Part shown: in pieces, positions 1 to 8,484 of the stretch
How the letters are laid out: each line of letters starts with the position of its first letter
Numbering within the stretch: the first letter of the stretch is position 1
Assembly: GCF_001665395.1 (NCBI RefSeq)
Contig: NZ_LZSG01000029.1
Span: forward strand, 1-64,000
DNA: 64,000 nt
From: Mycobacterium sp. 1164966.3
Lineage (GTDB): Bacteria > Actinomycetota > Actinomycetes > Mycobacteriales > Mycobacteriaceae
Reading direction: 5' to 3'
The notes under the pieces: model-generated
Told to the model about the DNA's origin: nothing
What the model saw: only the letters and a program-made list of their open reading frames with translations
Database searches by the model: none
Translations under genes and position numbers: made by a program

Positions 1-2
1 AG

Positions 3-1025
3 CCTGGGCCGCCCCCGGGCCCGCCCCGCCAGCCGGTGCACCCGCCCGGTCCGCCACGCGCGCCGGCCCCGCCGCCGGCACACCGGCCCGAGGCGTCCTT
101 CGGGCCGCTCTACATGACCCCGCCACTGCCCCCCGACCACGGCTGGCGACGACTTGTGCGGCGGGCCACCTTCGGCCTGGTCAAGCCTGGTCCGTCGGCG
201 GTCCAACGCGAAGAGGCGCAGTTCCGGGCAGCCATCCAGGTCCCGCTGCGCGGCAACCACAAGGTCGGAGTGCTGGGCAAGGGCGGCGTCGGAAAGACGT
301 CGGTGGCCGCCAGCGTCGGATCGATCCTCGCCGAACTGCGCCAACAGGACCGCATCGTGGCGATCGACGCCGACACCGCGTTCGGGCGGCTGAGCAGCCG
401 CATCGATCCGCATGCCAACGGCTCGTTCTGGGAACTGACCGGAGACGTAAACCTGCACTCCTTCAGCGACGTGATCGCGCGAGTCGGCCACAACGCCGTC
501 GGCTTGTACGTGCTCGGCGGTGAACCGGCGGCAGGCCCGCGCCGAGTGCTCGATCCGGCGATCTACCGGGAAGCCGCGCGGCGGCTGGACCGGCATTTCG
601 CGATCTCGATCATCGATTGCGGCTCCACGATGGATTCCGCGGTCACCCAGGAAGTGTTGCGCGATCTGGATGCGCTGATCGTGGTGTCCTCGCCGTGGGC
701 GGACGGGGCGTCGGCCGCCGCCAAGACCATGGAATGGCTGGCCGATCACGGCCTGGACCGGTTGCTGCACCACAGCATCGTGGTCCTCAACGACTCCGAC
801 GGCCACGCCGACAAGCGCACCCGGGCGTTGCTGGCTCGCGAGTTCGTCGATCACGGGCGGCCGGTGATCGAGGTGCCCTTCGATCCGCACCTACGGCCCG
901 GCGGCGTCATCGATGTGCGCCAAGAGATGGCGCGCGCAACACGGCGCAAGTTCATGCAGGTCACCGCGACCGTCACGGGCTACTTCGCGGCGCGGCCCGC
1001 CACCCACGACCGCGCAGTCCGCTGA
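3..1025 (+). CDS. ParA/MinD-type P-loop ATPase with proline-rich N-terminus, EspI/Rv3888c-like (5' partial)
   Basis: The frame is open to the left edge without a stop, so the gene begins outside the window. The GTG at 36 is only the first start codon inside it and is probably internal. The visible N-terminus is almost pure Pro/Gly/Ala, as in EspI-type (Rv3876) proteins. The folded part begins with a deviant Walker A (GKGGVGKTS, about bases 274-303), then an AIDAD switch motif and an IIDCGS strand, all typical of the ParA/MinD fold. Such ATPases accompany mycobacterial type VII loci, with a supportive or regulatory role that is poorly defined. It is a paralogue of the ATPase at 9980-11008 but lies on the opposite strand. 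The family call is firm; the individual name is not. Confidence 0.75.
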   Translation, partial: PGPPPGPPRQPVHPPGPPRAPAPPPAHRPEASFGPLYMTPPLPPDHGWRRLVRRATFGLVKPGPSAVQREEAQFRAAIQVPLRGNHKVGVLGKGGVGKTSVAASVGSILAELRQQDRIVAIDADTAFGRLSSRIDPHANGSFWELTGDVNLHSFSDVIARVGHNAVGLYVLGGEPAAGPRRVLDPAIYREAARRLDRHFAISIIDCGSTMDSAVTQEVLRDLDALIVVSSPWADGASAAAKTMEWLADHGLDRLLHHSIVVLNDSDGHADKRTRALLAREFVDHGRPVIEVPFDPHLRPGGVIDVRQEMARATRRKFMQVTATVTGYFAARPATHDRAVR

Positions 1026-1036
1026 GCCGCGGCGCC

Positions 1037-1936
1037 TTAGCTGGGTACCGCTCCGGCCCGGGCCGCCGGGTCCGCGATCGCCTCGATCTTGGTGACCAGC
1101 TGGCCGGTGATGCTCAGTACCACGGCGGCGAAGAGCCGGCGGTCGGCGAATGCCAGCACGACCGGCTGCCCGACCGGACCGCAGACGAGTGTGACGCCCG
1201 GCCCCAGATACCTCAGCAGGTTGGTGGCCACCGCGTCCGGGCCGTGGTTGACCTGTGGCGGCGGCGCTGGATGGGCAAGTACCGTCCCCACTCCCCACAC
1301 CGTCGGATCCAGGACCGCGGCCAGCGCGGCGATGTCACCGTTGGCGCACGCGGTGATGAATTTCTCGGTGACGAGCTGGTGCTCGGCTGAGGCCACCTCA
1401 CTCAGCTTCGGTTGTGCCTCAGTGAATTTGCCGCGGGCGCGGCGCGCCAGCTGACGGCAGGTGCCAACGGGACGGCCGACGGTCGCTGCGATCTGGTCGA
1501 ACGGCAGCCCGAACACGTCGTGCAGCACGAACGCCACCCGCTCACCCGGGGTGAGCCTGCGCAATACCTCCAACAGCGCCGTGCTCACCTGGTCATCGAG
1601 GGTCACCCGGTCAGCCGGGTCGGCCCGCAGCGATTCGTCGACCAGGGACTCGCGGCCCTGCACGACATCACGACCGGGGTCACCCGGGCGTTCGTAGCGC
1701 GCGCGAGCCGAGCGCATGTGATCCAGGCACAGCCTGCTGGTGACGACGGTGAGCCAGCCACGGACGTCGTCGATTTGGTCCGCGTCGACCCGGGAAAGCC
1801 GCAGAAACGCTTCTTGCGCAACGTCTTCGGCGTCGCCGACGTCTCCGATGATCTGATAGCCGAGGTTGACCAGATATGGACGGTGCTGCCGCCAGGCGTC
1901 CGTGACCTTCTCGCTGACTGACTGCGGTTGGTTCAT
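1037..1936 (-). CDS. sigI: ECF sigma factor with C-terminal SnoaL-like domain, SigI-like
   Basis: A 299-aa RNA polymerase sigma factor. Region 2 is near residues 15-85 (GDVGDAEDVAQEAFLRL, then LTVVTSRLCLDHMRSA) and region 4 near 115-175 (LTPGERVAFVLHDVFGLPFDQIA, then the TCRQLARRAR recognition helix). About 110 further residues resemble the NTF2/SnoaL-like tail of SigI, SigJ and SigG, which is thought to control activity where no anti-sigma gene is present. None is seen next to it. The sequence matches my memory of M. tuberculosis SigI (Rv1189) along its whole length. It is transcribed divergently from the reductase gene at 2062, and an inverted repeat at 1964-1988 lies in the shared promoter region, so autoregulation and control of the reductase pair are plausible. 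Convergent with the preceding ATPase gene. Confidence 0.85.
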   Translation of the reverse strand: MNQPQSVSEKVTDAWRQHRPYLVNLGYQIIGDVGDAEDVAQEAFLRLSRVDADQIDDVRGWLTVVTSRLCLDHMRSARARYERPGDPGRDVVQGRESLVDESLRADPADRVTLDDQVSTALLEVLRRLTPGERVAFVLHDVFGLPFDQIAATVGRPVGTCRQLARRARGKFTEAQPKLSEVASAEHQLVTEKFITACANGDIAALAAVLDPTVWGVGTVLAHPAPPPQVNHGPDAVATNLLRYLGPGVTLVCGPVGQPVVLAFADRRLFAAVVLSITGQLVTKIEAIADPAARAGAVPS

Positions 1937-1963
1937 ACATCACCGACGATCTGGCGCGGGAAA

Positions 1964-1988
1964 AAGTTACCGATTTCGACTGTAACTT
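1964..1988. promoter_or_regulatory. inverted repeat in the sigI / reductase divergent promoter
   Basis: AAGTTAC (1964-1970) and GTAACTT (1982-1988) form a perfect 7-bp dyad with an 11-bp spacer. Each arm is flanked outward by GGAAA-type sequence, so both directions read GGAAA(AA)GTTAC. It is either an operator or two overlapping -35 elements of divergent promoters. Confidence 0.5.
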
Positions 1989-2061
1989 TCCGCCGTTGTG
2001 CGCCGTCCTTGTGTGCAGAGTCTGGCGAACAGCACCGGCTCAGCACATGAAGGAGCTGCAC

Positions 2062-2907
2062 ATGACGATCGTGGTAATCGGAGCAACCGGCAACGTCGGT
2101 AGTCCTCTTGTCGCCCAACTCGCGGCCGCGGGCGCCCGGGTGCGGGCGGTTACCCGCACACCGGGGGCGGGCGAGTTTCCTGCCGGAGTCGAGGTATTCG
2201 GCTCGGTATCAGAGGCGCTGCCTGGGGCGACGGCGGCATTTCTCAATTCCCGTGCGCTGGGCCCGGACATCGCGGCCATGTCGGCCGTGATCAGTAGGGC
2301 CAAGGAGTCCGGCATCACGAAACTTGTTGCCCTGTCGGCGATCAACGCCGATGACGACTATGCCCGCCAGCCGTCCCGCGTTCGTGGCGACCGGAACAAG
2401 GAGATCGAACAGCTCGCCGTCGATTCCGGCCTGGACTGGGTTAGCCTGCGGCCCGCGATCTTCGCGACGAACTTCGTCGGCATGTGGTCGGCACAGCTGC
2501 GCGCCGGCGACGTGGTGGCCGGGCCGTATGCCGCGGCTTCCAGCGCACCGATCGTCGAGAGCGACATCGCAGCGGTGGCGGCCCGGGCGCTGCTCACCGA
2601 CGACCTTGTCGGCCAGCGCATCCCGTTGACCGGTCCCCAGTCGCTCACCAACGCCGAGTTGGTGGCAGTGATCGGCACGGTGCTGGACCGTCCGCTGCAA
2701 TATCTCGAAGTACCTGCCGACGCGGTGCGGCAACGCTTCATCGGTATCGGCTTCAACGCCGACTTCGCCGACGCGTATCTCGCCATGCTCGCCGAGACGC
2801 TGGACAAACCCGCCCTCGTCACCCACGACGTGGAGAAGATTCTGGGCCGCCCGGCCCTGACGTTCGCGGACTTCGTGTCGCAGCGTCGTGACCTGTTCAG
2901 CAAGTAA
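2062..2907 (+). CDS. NmrA-like NAD(P)-binding oxidoreductase / epimerase family
   Basis: A 281-aa atypical short-chain dehydrogenase of the NmrA/NAD(P)H-binding group. The dinucleotide-binding glycine motif VIGATGNVG is at residues 4-12. The tail (PALTFADFV) and the central WVSLRPAIFATNF stretch fit NmrA/SDR-a5 proteins. The frame can be opened upstream, but ATG 2062 is chosen because AAGGAG sits just before it and the Rossmann strand starts at once. The substrate is unknown. It is the first gene of a two-gene unit with the deazaflavin-type reductase 13 bp downstream, and it is divergent from the SigI-like gene. Pairing an ECF sigma having a SnoaL-like tail with an oxidoreductase is a recurrent actinobacterial arrangement. 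Confidence 0.8.
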   Translation: MTIVVIGATGNVGSPLVAQLAAAGARVRAVTRTPGAGEFPAGVEVFGSVSEALPGATAAFLNSRALGPDIAAMSAVISRAKESGITKLVALSAINADDDYARQPSRVRGDRNKEIEQLAVDSGLDWVSLRPAIFATNFVGMWSAQLRAGDVVAGPYAAASSAPIVESDIAAVAARALLTDDLVGQRIPLTGPQSLTNAELVAVIGTVLDRPLQYLEVPADAVRQRFIGIGFNADFADAYLAMLAETLDKPALVTHDVEKILGRPALTFADFVSQRRDLFSK

Positions 2908-2920
2908 GGAGGCAGTTTTC

Positions 2921-3367
2921 ATGTCCGAACCACGTCCACCGCGCTACCTCAAGCCGATGAACAAGCTGATGATGGCCGTGCAGAAGCTCGGGATCCCGAC
3001 GGGCCCTGCCATGGTGCTCACGGTGCCAGGCCGCAAGTCGGGTCAGCCGCGCAGCACCCCGATGACGCCCTTCGAATTCCGGGGCGGCCTCTACGTGGTG
3101 GCCGGCTATCCGGGCGCGGACTGGGCGGCGAACGCGCGCGCCGCGGGCGTCGGCACCCTGGCCAGAGGACGCAGGGCCCGGCGGGTCAGGATCGTCGAAC
3201 TCAGCCCCGCCGAAGCGCGGCCGGTGCTGCGTGCCTTCCCCAGCGAGGTGCCGGTGGGCGTGGCGTTCGCCAAGCGCTCGGGAATGGTCCGCGACGGCAC
3301 CTCCGACGAGTTCGAGGCGCTGGCGGGGCGGGTCGCCGTCTTCCGTTTCGAGCCCGTCGCGTCGTAG
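2921..3367 (+). CDS. deazaflavin (F420)-dependent nitroreductase family protein
   Basis: A 148-aa protein of the Ddn-like split-barrel family. The motif LTVPGRKSGQPRSTPM near residues 35-50, followed by a GGLYVVAGYPGADWAANARA stretch, is the family signature; the GRKSG loop contacts F420 phosphate in characterised members. The start ATG 2921 has a near-perfect AAGGAGG at 2906-2912, which overlaps the stop codon of the upstream reductase, so the two are probably cotranscribed. The substrate cannot be read from sequence. Members act on quinones, nitroaromatics or unsaturated carbonyls. Length is normal and no signal peptide is seen. Confidence 0.8.
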   Translation: MSEPRPPRYLKPMNKLMMAVQKLGIPTGPAMVLTVPGRKSGQPRSTPMTPFEFRGGLYVVAGYPGADWAANARAAGVGTLARGRRARRVRIVELSPAEARPVLRAFPSEVPVGVAFAKRSGMVRDGTSDEFEALAGRVAVFRFEPVAS

Positions 3368-3374
3368 TTCTTGG

Positions 3375-3439
3375 GCGCGAGCGTGCATGTTTGTACGCGA
3401 CACGCCGACAGTGGACGGCATTTTGCGCACGCTCGCGTC
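3375..3439. repeat. dispersed intergenic inverted repeat, copy 1
   Basis: About 65 bp ending in perfect 11-bp inverted arms, CGCGAGCGTGC (3376-3386) and GCACGCTCGCG (3427-3437). The interior contains CGACACGCCG and GGACGGCATTTTGCGCA. A reverse-complement copy with the same blocks lies at 58092-58158. Both copies sit between the 3' ends of convergent genes, where a bidirectional terminator would be expected. Confidence 0.7.
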
Positions 3440-3449
3440 GGGTCGTGGC

Positions 3450-5303
3450 TCAAAGTTGGATCGGCACATGCTTTTCCGCGCAGGCTTCGCGGACCGCGTC
3501 GGTCACGTCCTGAGCGCGCAGCGTTTGTAAGTCCTCGACGGTCACCGAACCCTTGTCGTTGCGGTGCTGGGCGGCCACGCGGGAATCGCGCAGTCGCTCA
3601 GCACGTTCGACCACGTTGCGGGCAAAGCGGCCGTTGTGCATGACGTCGATGCCGTGCTCGCCGTCGGACGCGCGGTAGCCGCGCAACGTCGCGCAGGCGG
3701 CGCTGAGCGCCTCGCACGCGGCGGGCTGCAGAACGGTGGCCCGCGGCTTGCCGTAGCGGACAGCGATCTCCACCAGCTCGTCGGGCGTGTAGGACTCGAA
3801 CCGCAACTTGCGGTTGAATCGGCCCGCCAATCCCGGGTTGACAGTGAGGAATTCGTCGACTTGCTGTTCGTAGCCTGCCCCGATGAAGCAGAAGTCGAAG
3901 CGATGCGCCTCGAGTGCGACCAGCAGCTGGTTGACCGCCTCCATGCCGATCATGTCGGGCCGGCCGTCCTGGTGGCGCTCCACCAGGGAGTAGAACTCGT
4001 CCATGAACAGGATGCGGCCCAGCGAGCGGTTGATCAGTTCGTTGGTCTTCGGGCCCGAGGCGCCGATGTGTTCGCCACAAAAATCGGCCCGCTTGACTTC
4101 GAGGATCTCCGGGTGGCGCACGATGCCCAGGCCGGCATAGATCTTGCCCAGGGCCTCGGCGGTGGTGGTCTTACCGGTTCCCGGTGGTCCCACCAGCAGC
4201 ATGTGGTTGGTTTGATTGGCCACTGGCAAACCGGCCGCCAGCCGAAGCGCGCGGACCTCGATCTGGTCCTCGAGTTCGGCCACCGCCCGTTTGACTTCGC
4301 CCAACCCGACTTGGTTGTCGAGCAACGCGCGGCCCTCTGCCAAGAGTTGGGCCCGTCGCTCTTCGTGTTCCTCATCGCGACGCTGCTGCGCGGACCTCTC
4401 GGTGCTCACATCCCACTTGTCGGTGCGGGAGCTGATCGCATCCTCGTCAGTAATCGCGAGTTGCAACGACGGGTCGGTCAACGCCTGTTTGGCAGATTCG
4501 ATCAGTGCGCCGTTGATCGTCGCCTTGGACAACCAGATCTGCGCCTCATGTTCCTCGCCGAGCTGGCGATGCGCCATCCCCCGCACGTAAGCCAGGTCTG
4601 CCGCGATCAGTGGAAAGTCGGTGGGATCTATTGCGGTGACAGCGCTTTCGTGATGGCGCCCGTTCGGTCGGGCATGTCCGTTACGCAGCTCGACCCGATC
4701 GGTCCAATCCAGGGCGACGCGCGCCTGGCCGAGATGGGCTGCGGCATGGGCCGCCAGGGCGCAGGTTGCCGCGGTGACCGCCGACATGATGATGGCCTGT
4801 GGCGGCAAGATGACCGCGGCCACCGAGATGACATCCGGCCACCGCTGGGTCGCGAACATCAGGTAGACCTTGAGGTACTGCTGCCACTGGTGATTCTCCC
4901 AGGTGTCCAACAGTGCCGAATCGGCAAGCAACGTCTCGGCTTTCTGGTACTGGCGGTCGTCGATGAGCGCACTGGCCAGCGCCAGTCCCGCATGCGAGGC
5001 TTCGGTCACCGAAATCGATAGATAGGGCCCGGCTTTGATCGGCGCCGACAGGCGCACACCGAGCCGGTTGGTTTCCCGATGCAACCGGCCGCCGTACTCG
5101 TACAGGTGCTGCACCGTCGACAGCGTTTCGTCGCCCGCGGCGATGCGGCCCAGCCAGGCATCTGCCATCGATGCGTCGATCTCGGTGGCCTCCCGGAACC
5201 GCGCTCCGGCTGCGGCGATATCGGCGTGGCCGTCGGCGGTCAGTAAGGCCATCGCCTGGTCGAACCTCTTGCGCGCGGCGGCAATTCCGGTGGTGCTCGT
5301 CAT
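3450..5303 (-). CDS. eccA2: ESX-2 type VII secretion AAA+ ATPase EccA2
   Basis: A 617-aa cytosolic AAA+ ATPase of the EccA (CbxX/CfqX) family, matching Rv3884c in length. The N-terminal half is an Ala-rich TPR-like helical array. The C-terminal half carries Walker A GPPGTGKTTT near residue 371, Walker B ILFMDEF near 430 and an arginine-rich sensor region (PGLAGRFNRKLRF). EccA proteins are thought to act on EspG-bound PE/PPE or Esp substrates before membrane export. It is the last gene of a minus-strand run, with its ATG overlapping the eccE2 stop by 4 bp (ATGA), which implies translational coupling. In M. tuberculosis the next gene would be mycP1; here it is an unrelated oxidoreductase pair in the convergent direction. 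Confidence 0.92.
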   Translation of the reverse strand: MTSTTGIAAARKRFDQAMALLTADGHADIAAAGARFREATEIDASMADAWLGRIAAGDETLSTVQHLYEYGGRLHRETNRLGVRLSAPIKAGPYLSISVTEASHAGLALASALIDDRQYQKAETLLADSALLDTWENHQWQQYLKVYLMFATQRWPDVISVAAVILPPQAIIMSAVTAATCALAAHAAAHLGQARVALDWTDRVELRNGHARPNGRHHESAVTAIDPTDFPLIAADLAYVRGMAHRQLGEEHEAQIWLSKATINGALIESAKQALTDPSLQLAITDEDAISSRTDKWDVSTERSAQQRRDEEHEERRAQLLAEGRALLDNQVGLGEVKRAVAELEDQIEVRALRLAAGLPVANQTNHMLLVGPPGTGKTTTAEALGKIYAGLGIVRHPEILEVKRADFCGEHIGASGPKTNELINRSLGRILFMDEFYSLVERHQDGRPDMIGMEAVNQLLVALEAHRFDFCFIGAGYEQQVDEFLTVNPGLAGRFNRKLRFESYTPDELVEIAVRYGKPRATVLQPAACEALSAACATLRGYRASDGEHGIDVMHNGRFARNVVERAERLRDSRVAAQHRNDKGSVTVEDLQTLRAQDVTDAVREACAEKHVPIQL

Positions 5304-6838
5304 AACGGCTCCGCCCCTGCCAGCTCAAGGCTTCGCAACATCGTCGGCTCAGCGGAGACGTAGCGGTTCTCCGCACGGAACAACTCGATCTCCACCGTGT
5401 GTACTTGTCCGGCCGCGCTGACTTGCACCGTCGCCGCACCTGTCTGGGTGATGAGCACGTCGGCGGTTCCGCGATAGGGCTCGCCGGGTTCCCCTACGGA
5501 GATCAGGGTGTTAGGGCGGGGAGCGGGTGTCAGCGTGCCGTCTACCACGCTGACCGTCGTTCCCGGGACCGGCTTGGGCTGGTCGACGACGGCGATATCC
5601 GGCATCCGAACGCTGTTCCACCGCTGCAGGTTTCGGGTGTGGACCGTGATCCGTTCGCCTGCAGCTGCCATGCGGATCACGATCCGCTTGGCCAGCGAAT
5701 CCTCGGCGGCGATATGCACCCGGCTGAACTCCCCCGCGTCGTCCAGCGGCAGCATCATTCGGTTGCCACCACTGACCTTCCCCAGCAGCACCCCCGATGG
5801 CCCGATCGGGACGACGAGCGGGCCGTTCAACGTGGCGCGCCGAATGCCGAGCAACCGCGGCATCGGACCACACAGATTGGCCGCGACGGCAGCCAACTGC
5901 TCACCGGGCAACGTTTTCAGCATCGTGCTCGGCGGACCCGTCGGTGGTTGCGCGCTGCGGACTGTCACCGTGGCGGTGACGCCTGCGCCAGGAAACAACG
6001 TGATGTTGTGGACGATTCCGTCGGCCCGCATGGACCATGCTTGCGCCAACTTCTCGGCGGTGATGTTGTCGGGCTGGTACCAGTAGGTTGTCAGCCAGCC
6101 GTGGTCCCCGCGAACTGAACGCCAGCGTCCGTCGGGCGCGTCCAGCGCGGACCGGCCGAACCGTCGCTCCATCTCGACGATGTCGGTGGCCGTCGCCACC
6201 TTCGCGCGGATGCCCTGCTGCCGCATGGCAGCGGTGATTCGCTGACCGGCCGCCAGCGTCGCAGCGCCGAGCGAACGACGCCAGCGCAGCGCTTCGGCGT
6301 TATGTAGAGCCGAGATTCGTACGACCAGCCAGGTCTCCCGCTGTCCGGCATACGGTGGCGTGCCGATCAGGGTGTCATACACCCGTGGGTAGTCACCGGT
6401 GCTGCGCCGCCGCGCCCCACCGCTGATCAGGCTCAGCGAATCGACCGTCAGGCCCAGGCTGTGCCTCAGCATCGGCACCAGATCCCTGACGTCAAGCGCA
6501 TTTTCGGTGTGCGTCGCGGTTGATCCGGTGAACAGCGTTGGGCTATGCGCCTTCCCCAGCAGCTGCACCGCGACCACCGCCACGCCGTCCTGGTATCGAA
6601 TTCCGCCCCCGGCACGGTCATTGACCACCGTCAGCGGTTCCGGCCATGCGATCGGTCGGCGGCGCCGCACCCACAGAGCCAGCCAGGACCACACCTGCTG
6701 CCCCCGCCACTTGATCGCTCCCAGTCCGATGCTGATCACCAAACCTACTGCGGCACCGGAGTATTCACCTACAGCCCAGCCCAGCAGGACGGAGAGGAAC
6801 ACGCCGCCGATGATGGTCAGTCTGGTGGCGGTCATCAT
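5300..6838 (-). CDS. eccE2: ESX-2 membrane component EccE2
   Basis: A 512-aa EccE-family protein, slightly shorter than my memory of Rv3885c. Two hydrophobic segments near the N-terminus (about residues 8-45) anchor it to the inner membrane, and the rest is the soluble EccE domain. In studied systems EccE sits at the periphery of the EccB-C-D-E secretion complex. The ATG at 6838 overlaps the mycP2 stop (ATGA). EccB2 and EccC2, which would form the centre of this complex, are not in the window, so whether this subunit is assembled is open. Confidence 0.88.
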   Translation of the reverse strand: MMTATRLTIIGGVFLSVLLGWAVGEYSGAAVGLVISIGLGAIKWRGQQVWSWLALWVRRRRPIAWPEPLTVVNDRAGGGIRYQDGVAVVAVQLLGKAHSPTLFTGSTATHTENALDVRDLVPMLRHSLGLTVDSLSLISGGARRRSTGDYPRVYDTLIGTPPYAGQRETWLVVRISALHNAEALRWRRSLGAATLAAGQRITAAMRQQGIRAKVATATDIVEMERRFGRSALDAPDGRWRSVRGDHGWLTTYWYQPDNITAEKLAQAWSMRADGIVHNITLFPGAGVTATVTVRSAQPPTGPPSTMLKTLPGEQLAAVAANLCGPMPRLLGIRRATLNGPLVVPIGPSGVLLGKVSGGNRMMLPLDDAGEFSRVHIAAEDSLAKRIVIRMAAAGERITVHTRNLQRWNSVRMPDIAVVDQPKPVPGTTVSVVDGTLTPAPRPNTLISVGEPGEPYRGTADVLITQTGAATVQVSAAGQVHTVEIELFRAENRYVSAEPTMLRSLELAGAEPL

Positions 6839-8484
6839 CGTTCGCGCCGTACCCGCAGGATCAACGAGCCCACCATGATCAGGGCCACCACCCCGCCGGC
6901 GAACACCAGCGCCGCGGTGCGGGCACGGTGGTCCGGCGCGGGTGCCGGTGGGGCGGGCCTGATCACCCGACTGGCCGCCGATGGCGGAAGTCGTTCTCCC
7001 GCAGGCACATCGAAGGTCAGCGCGGCTACCGGGTCCACCACGCCGTAGCCGACTTGATTGTCGACTCCTCGTGGTGGATTGTGCGCGGTCTGCAAGATCC
7101 GGTTGACGATCTGGTGGGCAGACAGCCCAGGGAACTTGGCACGCACCAATGCGACGACCCCACTGACGTACGCCGCCGAGAAACTGGTGCCCCAGATCGG
7201 CATGTTCTTCTCGCCCGGACGAATTGGCGGGTAGGCGTTCACCGGGTTACCCGTCTCCGGCGACAATCCCATGATGCCGACACCCGGTGCCGCGGCGGCT
7301 ACCCAAGGTCCGGCGAGGCTCTTGCCGATCGGTGCGCCGGTGTTGTCCACGGCGCCCACCGACAACACGTAGTCGGCGAACCACGAGGGAGACGACACGG
7401 TTTTGACTTGATGCCAATCACGCGGATCGGATGCGTCAAGCGGGTCGTACGACGGGTTCTGGGCGCAATTGTCTTCGCTGTCGTTGCCCGCCGCGGCAAC
7501 GATCACGGCGTCTTTCACGGTGGCCGCGTACCAGACCGCGGCGCCGATGGCGCCCTGATCCAACGGGTCGGCCGCCGACAAGCATGCGGTCACGCTGACG
7601 TTGATCACCTTGGCGCCCACGTTGGCGGCGTGCACGATGGCGCTGGCAAGCGTCGCGATGGTGCCCGCCTTCTTGCGCCCCTCCATGTCGCCCGGGCCGG
7701 CGTTGACCGGTTCGAAGGCCCGCGACGACTGGCGGATCGAAACGATCACGGCGTGCGGAGCGACGCCCACGACGCCGTCCGGCGCGCCTGACGGCGGGGG
7801 CGGCACTTCCGGGTCGTCAGGGTGCTCGGCGCCGGGATCGCCCGGCCCGTTCGACGGCACATCCTCCGGCGATGGCGGCGGTGGCGGTGGCGCCGACACG
7901 GTTTGGGTGATGGTCACCGGGGACGGCGGTGGCGGGGGTGCGGGCGGCGGCGGCGGACCACCGGGCGGCGGTGCAGCGATATCGATCGCGGGCGGTCCGG
8001 CCGGAGGCGGGAAGGCCGGCTTGCTCGGCATCCGTGCGGGCATCGGAATGCCCTGCGGCGCAGCGCCGATGACCGACGCGACAATGGTGCCGTGCGCATC
8101 GCAGTCGGTCAGCCCGTCACCGGCCATGATGTAGTCGCCGCCGGCGACCACCGGCAGGCGTCGACTGGGATTGATACCGGTGTCGATGACGGCGACCGGT
8201 ACTCCGTTACCGGTCGAATACTGCCATGCCTTGCTGATGTTCAGCATGGTGAAACCCGGCGCGGTGACCGTCACGTTGGGATCCGCGACGGTTATCGTCC
8301 GCGCGCAGGCGAAGCTTTGCCGCATCGGCTGATCCGGGCCCGGTTTGCCGTCCGCCGGCACCCGGCTGGGATCGACGCTGGGCGGCGGAATCGCATGCGC
8401 CGCAGGAAGGCTCGTCGCGGACGCGACCAGCAGACCGGTCAGCGCAAGCGAGAAGGCCCGCTGTCTTCGCGTCACTCGCGTCAT
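6835..8484 (-). CDS. mycP2: mycosin MycP2, membrane-anchored subtilisin-like protease of ESX-2
   Basis: A 549-aa mycosin. ATG 8484 is chosen because it overlaps the eccD2 stop (ATGA), is followed by a signal peptide (residues 1-32) and gives the length of Rv3886c; the open frame further upstream is only antisense-like extension. The catalytic triad is visible: Asp101 in VAVIDTGI, His131 in DCDAHGT and Ser434 in WGTSFSAAYVSG. The oxyanion Asn lies in AAAGND. A C-terminal membrane helix (about 520-540) precedes a basic tail. A very proline-rich loop, about residues 146-233, splits the protease domain after His131. Mycosins are needed for stability of the secretion complex. Confidence 0.92.
   Translation of the reverse strand: MTRVTRRQRAFSLALTGLLVASATSLPAAHAIPPPSVDPSRVPADGKPGPDQPMRQSFACARTITVADPNVTVTAPGFTMLNISKAWQYSTGNGVPVAVIDTGINPSRRLPVVAGGDYIMAGDGLTDCDAHGTIVASVIGAAPQGIPMPARMPSKPAFPPPAGPPAIDIAAPPPGGPPPPPAPPPPPSPVTITQTVSAPPPPPPSPEDVPSNGPGDPGAEHPDDPEVPPPPSGAPDGVVGVAPHAVIVSIRQSSRAFEPVNAGPGDMEGRKKAGTIATLASAIVHAANVGAKVINVSVTACLSAADPLDQGAIGAAVWYAATVKDAVIVAAAGNDSEDNCAQNPSYDPLDASDPRDWHQVKTVSSPSWFADYVLSVGAVDNTGAPIGKSLAGPWVAAAAPGVGIMGLSPETGNPVNAYPPIRPGEKNMPIWGTSFSAAYVSGVVALVRAKFPGLSAHQIVNRILQTAHNPPRGVDNQVGYGVVDPVAALTFDVPAGERLPPSAASRVIRPAPPAPAPDHRARTAALVFAGGVVALIMVGSLILRVRRER

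Noticed and set aside
3564..5021. 485-aa open frame opposite eccA2
   Set aside because: Shadow of eccA2; no start signal or domain.
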